A DNA stretch of 18,014 nucleotides, from positions 1 to 18,014 of the forward strand of contig JBKJTT010000051.1 in the NCBI GenBank assembly GCA_046590205.1. The letters run 5' to 3'. The position numbers and the translations under genes were made by a program. This DNA comes from DATDEW01 sp046590205. Lineage in GTDB: Bacteria > Bacteroidota > Ignavibacteria > Palsa-1295. This document shows positions 15,301 to 18,014 of this stretch, one piece after another (position 1 is the first letter of the stretch; each line of letters starts with the position of its first letter). The notes beneath the pieces were generated by a model. That model did not search any database, had not been told where the DNA came from, and saw only the letters and a program-made list of their open reading frames with translations.

Positions 15301-18014
15301 AGAAGTACCGGCATTGAAATTCAAAAGAAGCGGCGTAGTAGTACCGCTAAGATTTACACCACCAACCCCACCTGTGCCAGCAACGGTGAGCATACCATTG
15401 GTAGAACTTGTTACTCTAGCAGTTTCAACCCATGCCGAACCGCTCCAACGAAGTGTATTATCAGTAGCAGTACCATTTGCGACGGTGTTATCAGCACCAG
15501 GCAGCCATGTCGAGCCGTTCCATTTCAAGACCTGCCCGCTCGTTGCGCTTTGACTTGCAAGCCCAAGTGGTAAGCCGACTGTCCCATTGCCTGTAAGTGT
15601 TGCGTCGGTCATAACAGATGTCAACCCATTGTCAGCGGCGGGAGCCCATGATGAGCCATTCCATTTGAGAATTTGTCCGTTGGATGCGCCCTGCTGCGCT
15701 ATATCAAGAGGATTGCCTGCGGTACCATCACCAGAAAGTCGTGCCGTTACTGCAACGGTAGTGAGTTTGTTATTAAATGTTGTCCAATCTGTCGAAGTTA
15801 AGTAACCATTTGTACTTCCATTGGCGGCAGCAAGCGCTAATGGAGTGCCTACAGTACCATTACCTGTGATCGGAGCTGTGACAGCAACGGTCGTTAACCC
15901 GCCGATAGAAGTCGGTACCCATGTAGTACCATTCCACGCGAGGGCTTGCCCGTTGGTTGCACCTTGTTGTGCAATATCAAGAGGACTGCCTGTTGTGCCG
16001 TTGCCAATGAGTCGTCCAGTTACTGCAACCGTTGTAAGTTTGTTGTTAAATGTTGTCCAGTCAGTTGATGTGAGATAGCCATTTGTGCTTCCATTAGCAG
16101 GTGCCATTGCAAGCGGGTTGCCGGATGTACCGTTCCCAGTAACAGGAGCCGTAACAGAAACAGAAGAGATGCCACCATTTGCCGGAAGCCAGGTTGTGCC
16201 ATTCCAAGACAGAACTTGTCCGTTGGTCGCGCCTTGTTGAGCAATGTCAAGCGGAGTACCTGCAGTACCATTACCTGTTAATCGCGCCGTTACAGCGACT
16301 GTAGAAAGTCCTCCTGCCGCCGGTGACCACGTCGCACCATTCCATGTAAGTACTTGTCCATTTGTCGCGCCTTGCTGTGCAATATCAAGCGGATTACCAA
16401 CTGTTCCAGTACCACTCAAACGTGCAGTAGTTGATACAGTAGAAAGTCCTGCCGCAGCAGGTGACCATGTAGAGCCATTCCATGATAACACTTGTCCGTT
16501 CGTTGCACCTTGTTGTGCAAGTTCAAGTGGGTTACCTACTGTGCCATTTCCTGTGAAGCGTGCTGTTACTGCAACTGCCGTTAACCCTGCTGCTGCAGGT
16601 GACCATGTGCTGCCGTTCCACGTCAAGACTTGTCCGTTGGTCGCACCCTGTTGTGCAATTTCGAGAGGATTACCCGCAGTACCATTCCCTGTCAACCGAG
16701 CTGTAACTGATACCGAAGTAAGTTTATTGTTAAACGTGTTCCAGTCAGTCGAAGTAAGATAACCCGTTGCACTCGAAGTTGCTTGAGCAAGTGCAATAGG
16801 GCTACCGGAAGTACCATTACCAGTTATTGGCGCAGTTACCGATACGGTTGTTAGCCCATTATCAGCCCCGGGCAACCACGTCGTCCCTGACCAACGCAAT
16901 ACTTGTCCTGTTGTTGCACCTTGTTGTGCAATATCAAGAGGGCTGCCAACAGTACCATTGCCTGATAGTCGTGCTGTTACTGCAACAGTTGAAAGTTTAT
17001 TATTAAATGTTGTCCAATCAGTTGATGTCAAATACCCATTCGTCGTGCCGTTCGCTGCTGTCATGGCAAGCGGACTTCCCAATGTACCATTACCTGTTAT
17101 CGGTGCAGTTACTGCGATGGTAGTCAACCCACCGTTTGCAGGGATCCAGCTAACACCGTTCCATGATAACACCTGCCCATTAGTAGCTCCCTGCTGAGCA
17201 ATGTCAAGAGGATTACCTGTTGTTCCATTCCCTGTAAGTCTCACTGTGACTGCAACGATAGAAAGCTTATCATTAAAGGTTGTCCAATCAGATGATGTAA
17301 GGTATCCGTTTGTAGAACCATTTGCTGCAGCAATTATGAGCGGGCTGCCCGGTGTCCCCGCACCTGTAATTGGGGCATTAGCTGAAACAGTAGATAAACC
17401 CGGATCGGCAGGACTCCAATTCGCACCATTCCACGCTAACACTTGTGAATTCGTTGCGCCTTGCTGTGCTATATCCAGTGGATTAGCTGCTGTACCGTTT
17501 CCAGATATTCGAGCGGTTACACTTACAGTCCCGCCATTATCATTTGCCGGTGCCCAAATCGTACCATTCCATGCAAGCACCTGTCCATTTGCCGCGCCTT
17601 GCTGTGCAATATCAAGCGGACTGCCGACTGTACCATTGCCTGTCAAGCGTGCAGTCACGGCAACAGTTGATAGTTTATTATTAAATGTCGTCCAGTCAGT
17701 TGAGGTCAGATAACCATTGGTCGTGCCGTTAGCTGCTGCCATTGCAAGCGGATTACCTACTATGCCATTACCTGTGATAGGTGCTGTTACTGATACACTT
17801 GAAAGTCCACCGTTTGCTGGCAACCATGTTGTGCCATTCCAAGAAAGAACCTGTCCATTGGTCGCGCCCTGCTGTGCAATGTCAAGAGGGTTACCAGTCG
17901 TACCGTTACCAATGAGTCGTGCTGTTACTGCAACACTTGAAAGTTTATTGTTAAATGTCGTCCAGTCAGTTGAGGTCAGATAACCATTGGTCGTGCCGTT
18001 AGCTGCTGCCATTG
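12301..18014 (-). CDS. Giant fibre-like repeat surface protein, N-terminus beyond window
   Basis: An uninterrupted frame of more than 1,900 residues running off the right edge, so its start and any signal peptide are not visible. From the N-terminal side: (1) 15488-18014, about 19 tandem units of two alternating kinds (A with QQGATNGQVLxWNG, B with NGYLTSTDWTTFNNK), both opening with a VTAxxTGNGTxGxPL strand motif; (2) 12725-15235, three cycles of fibre modules, the second and third containing YadA-head-like repeats (SxVxGGxxNT); (3) a beta-rich C-terminus of about 110 residues ending DDRWVVVSAK. There is no T9SS sorting domain, Peptidase_S74 chaperone domain or YadA membrane anchor. Composition is low in Lys, Cys and Pro and rich in Gly, Thr, Asn and Ala, as in trimeric phage-tail-type fibres. 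It is the first visible gene of the surface cassette. I infer an exported or surface fibre or adhesin; the export route is unknown. Confidence 0.85.
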   Translation of the reverse strand, partial: MAAANGTTNGYLTSTDWTTFNNKLSSVAVTARLIGNGTTGNPLDIAQQGATNGQVLSWNGTTWLPANGGLSSVSVTAPITGNGIVGNPLAMAAANGTTNGYLTSTDWTTFNNKLSTVAVTARLTGNGTVGSPLDIAQQGAANGQVLAWNGTIWAPANDNGGTVSVTARISGNGTAANPLDIAQQGATNSQVLAWNGANWSPADPGLSTVSANAPITGAGTPGSPLIIAAANGSTNGYLTSSDWTTFNDKLSIVAVTVRLTGNGTTGNPLDIAQQGATNGQVLSWNGVSWIPANGGLTTIAVTAPITGNGTLGSPLAMTAANGTTNGYLTSTDWTTFNNKLSTVAVTARLSGNGTVGSPLDIAQQGATTGQVLRWSGTTWLPGADNGLTTVSVTAPITGNGTSGSPIALAQATSSATGYLTSTDWNTFNNKLTSVSVTARLTGNGTAGNPLEIAQQGATNGQVLTWNGSTWSPAAAGLTAVAVTARFTGNGTVGNPLELAQQGATNGQVLSWNGSTWSPAAAGLSTVSTTARLSGTGTVGNPLDIAQQGATNGQVLTWNGATWSPAAGGLSTVAVTARLTGNGTAGTPLDIAQQGATNGQVLSWNGTTWLPANGGISSVSVTAPVTGNGTSGNPLAMAPANGSTNGYLTSTDWTTFNNKLTTVAVTGRLIGNGTTGSPLDIAQQGATNGQALAWNGTTWVPTSIGGLTTVAVTAPITGNGTVGTPLALAAANGSTNGYLTSTDWTTFNNKLTTVAVTARLSGDGTAGNPLDIAQQGASNGQILKWNGSSWAPAADNGLTSVMTDATLTGNGTVGLPLGLASQSATSGQVLKWNGSTWLPGADNTVANGTATDNTLRWSGSAWVETARVTSSTNGMLTVAGTGGVGGVNLSGTTTPLLLNFNAGTSGFVLASQGVGVTPIWVDPATFAPPSWQLTGNTLTGASSSSPTQFFGSNNNYDVVFRSNGAERMRIASGGTVAIGTSTTNLAQFTVNSTLPGTATQRHGAYIYATLNSDPGVYSNGMEIQYNVANSGALGAGSQVDGSVVAITSLQGAGTNAARGVIGLVAVGSSTANATHSALDGLTGRVYVQSAGSNTTITSAVAVRADLYMLTSGATITNGYGFRVDNPFDASHFTAGTISNFTGVYVQDITTGAGTRNAIFYDAAGASSPFVVTALGRTGIGNPTPAEKLEVRNGNLLLSNNIGTASQLQFMNPAATFNSTFAAGTQTATYNYTLPTVLPTANQVMTATAITGAGPYAVTLGWSTPAGGASWGILGNGGTVAGTNFIGTTDDVALDVRTNNIVRLRFNTTTNSIQRGTTGNARGTDAIDLQATRSAVTQVAGATGSVISGGENNEIGTSATYSVVGGGLANTISATHSSIVGGNGNTASGSYNTVLGGRGLTLSGNYSVGYNAGTTAMSISDGNTAVFANTNLWLANNNNTASDLRFFEANNGGAGAFPPAGINFSAIRAGVQTNDITYVLPTTQPSSAGSALQAQSITGTGPYTVALTWSSVGSQGWLLTGNNLAIADTSGVNQNYIGSSSNVPVQIHANHGAGSTGGNQRMFRFEPHTTSPNLIGGHRLNWIAGDFLNATTRAYGASILGGGDDSNPNRVTDNYGIVLGGKNNRAGDGAGTIGDNEYAVVAGGFSNTAAGQYSFIAGGGNLTLGDNSFAFNGRQTGGVPSATDISSQTGVAYFGDVNLWIGNVGNSARQLRFYEPNSNSTYASANYTAFQAAAQTADITYTLPIAAPATSHRLMMGSTTGQLSWSQTITFDSTNARLGVNTNAAASTTVDVNGDLAMRENTLTLNAGANNHNISVGNFSFIRVTATGNFSISGLSGGVNGKMVILFNGSTNSMTVNHQDNNSNAANRIICGDGLNIAVGVVAGYGCITLIYSDTDDRWVVVSAK
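12993..13235 (-). other. YadA-head-like segment 2 within the giant protein
   Basis: A second beta-roll-type segment: ASILGGGDDS, YGIVLGGKNNRAG, YAVVAGGFSNTAAG, YSFIAGGGNLTLGD, ending SFAFNGR. It sits between modules X3 and Y3, in the same relative place as segment 1, so the beta-roll is part of the repeating cycle. A short insert (DGAGTIGDNE) breaks the period. Confidence 0.72.
13770..13986 (-). other. YadA-head-like segment 1 within the giant protein
   Basis: The encoded segment repeats a 14-15-residue pattern: ISGGENNEIG, YSVVGGGLANTIS, SSIVGGNGNTASG, YNTVLGGRGLTLSG, then YSVGYNAG. This matches the left-handed beta-roll head of YadA-type trimeric adhesins (SxxxGGxxNTASG). It lies between modules X2 and Y2. 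Confidence 0.75.
15488..18014 (-). repeat. Tandem A/B repeat array in the giant gene
   Basis: Read from 18014 downward the order is B(partial) A B A A B A B A B A A A A B A B A A. A units (45-47 residues) follow LxxVAVTARLxGNGTxGNPL, then DIAQQGATNGQVL, then xWNGxxWxPA. B units (44 residues) follow LxxVSVTAPITGNGTxGNPL, then AxAAANGxTNGYL, then TSTDWTTFNNK. Every B is followed by an A, and an A+B pair is about 270 bases. The last A unit (ending near 15488) is the most diverged. The array continues beyond the window. Confidence 0.92.
17681..18014 (-). repeat. 64-bp perfect direct repeat, 270 bp apart
   Basis: Positions 17681-17744 and 17951-18014 are identical over 64 bases and cover the TDWTTFNNK/NGYL end of two B units. 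The second copy reaches the window edge, so the identity may extend further. Other units encode the same peptide with many synonymous differences, so this pair suggests a recent duplication or gene conversion. Confidence 0.9.

Noticed and set aside
15200..17983. Series of long plus-strand open frames opposite the repeat array (up to about 170 codons)
   Set aside because: They are antisense shadows of the repeats: the same low-complexity Val/Pro/Ala pattern recurs with the 135- and 270-base period, and no Shine-Dalgarno or known domain is seen.
15488..18014. CRISPR-like or satellite array
   Set aside because: Units are coding, 132-141 bases, diverge at synonymous positions, and there are no short identical repeats with unique spacers.
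12301..18014. Prophage tail-fibre gene
   Set aside because: The repeats resemble fibre modules, but no other phage genes, integrase or attachment sites are in the window, and the neighbours are host envelope genes.

Overview
The window reads as chromosome from a bacterium of the FCB group (Bacteroidota/Chlorobiota, possibly a Kapabacteria- or Ignavibacteria-like lineage). Reasons: a secreted protein with a C-terminal type IX secretion (T9SS) type A sorting domain, a promoter matching the Bacteroidota form (TTG, 21 nt, TAnnTTTG), an OmpA-type envelope protein, and a fibre-like repeat protein of a kind common in environmental FCB genomes. This placement is inference; no rRNA or other marker is present. 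Every gene I can support lies on the minus strand, so transcription runs from high to low coordinates.

Right part (18014 to 7308), a surface cassette. A giant repeat protein enters from beyond the right edge (more than 1,900 residues visible). About 19 alternating repeat units of 44-47 residues are followed by three cycles of fibre-type modules containing two YadA-head-like segments, then a beta-rich C-terminus. After a 14-bp perfect hairpin comes a T9SS-sorted glycine-rich protein with Ig/PKD-like modules. Its stop codon overlaps the start of an OmpA-family protein with a barrel-like N-terminal region, a 12-proline linker and two OmpA-type peptidoglycan-binding domains. This looks like a secreted fibre, a secreted adhesin and a cell-wall-tethered outer-membrane protein made together.

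Middle (7261 to 5988), a small envelope operon. A promoter drives a coiled-coil lipoprotein and a coiled-coil LysM protein, and the operon closes at a strong hairpin terminator.

Left part (5971 to 1), a tightly packed housekeeping operon: phoH, cdaA (diadenylate cyclase), pcm, miaA, folB, folK, a deoxynucleoside kinase, a small membrane protein and a partial ppx/gppA. Five of the junctions are one-base stop/start overlaps (TAATG, TGATG, TAGTG), implying translational coupling. The operon joins c-di-AMP synthesis, folate synthesis, tRNA modification, protein repair, nucleotide salvage and polyphosphate/(p)ppGpp metabolism.

The most unusual content is the giant fibre gene, with near-identical protein repeats encoded by divergent DNA and a threefold module cycle, together with its two envelope partners. 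No tRNA, rRNA, CRISPR array, insertion sequence or phage integration site was seen. No gene-free stretch exceeds 140 bases.
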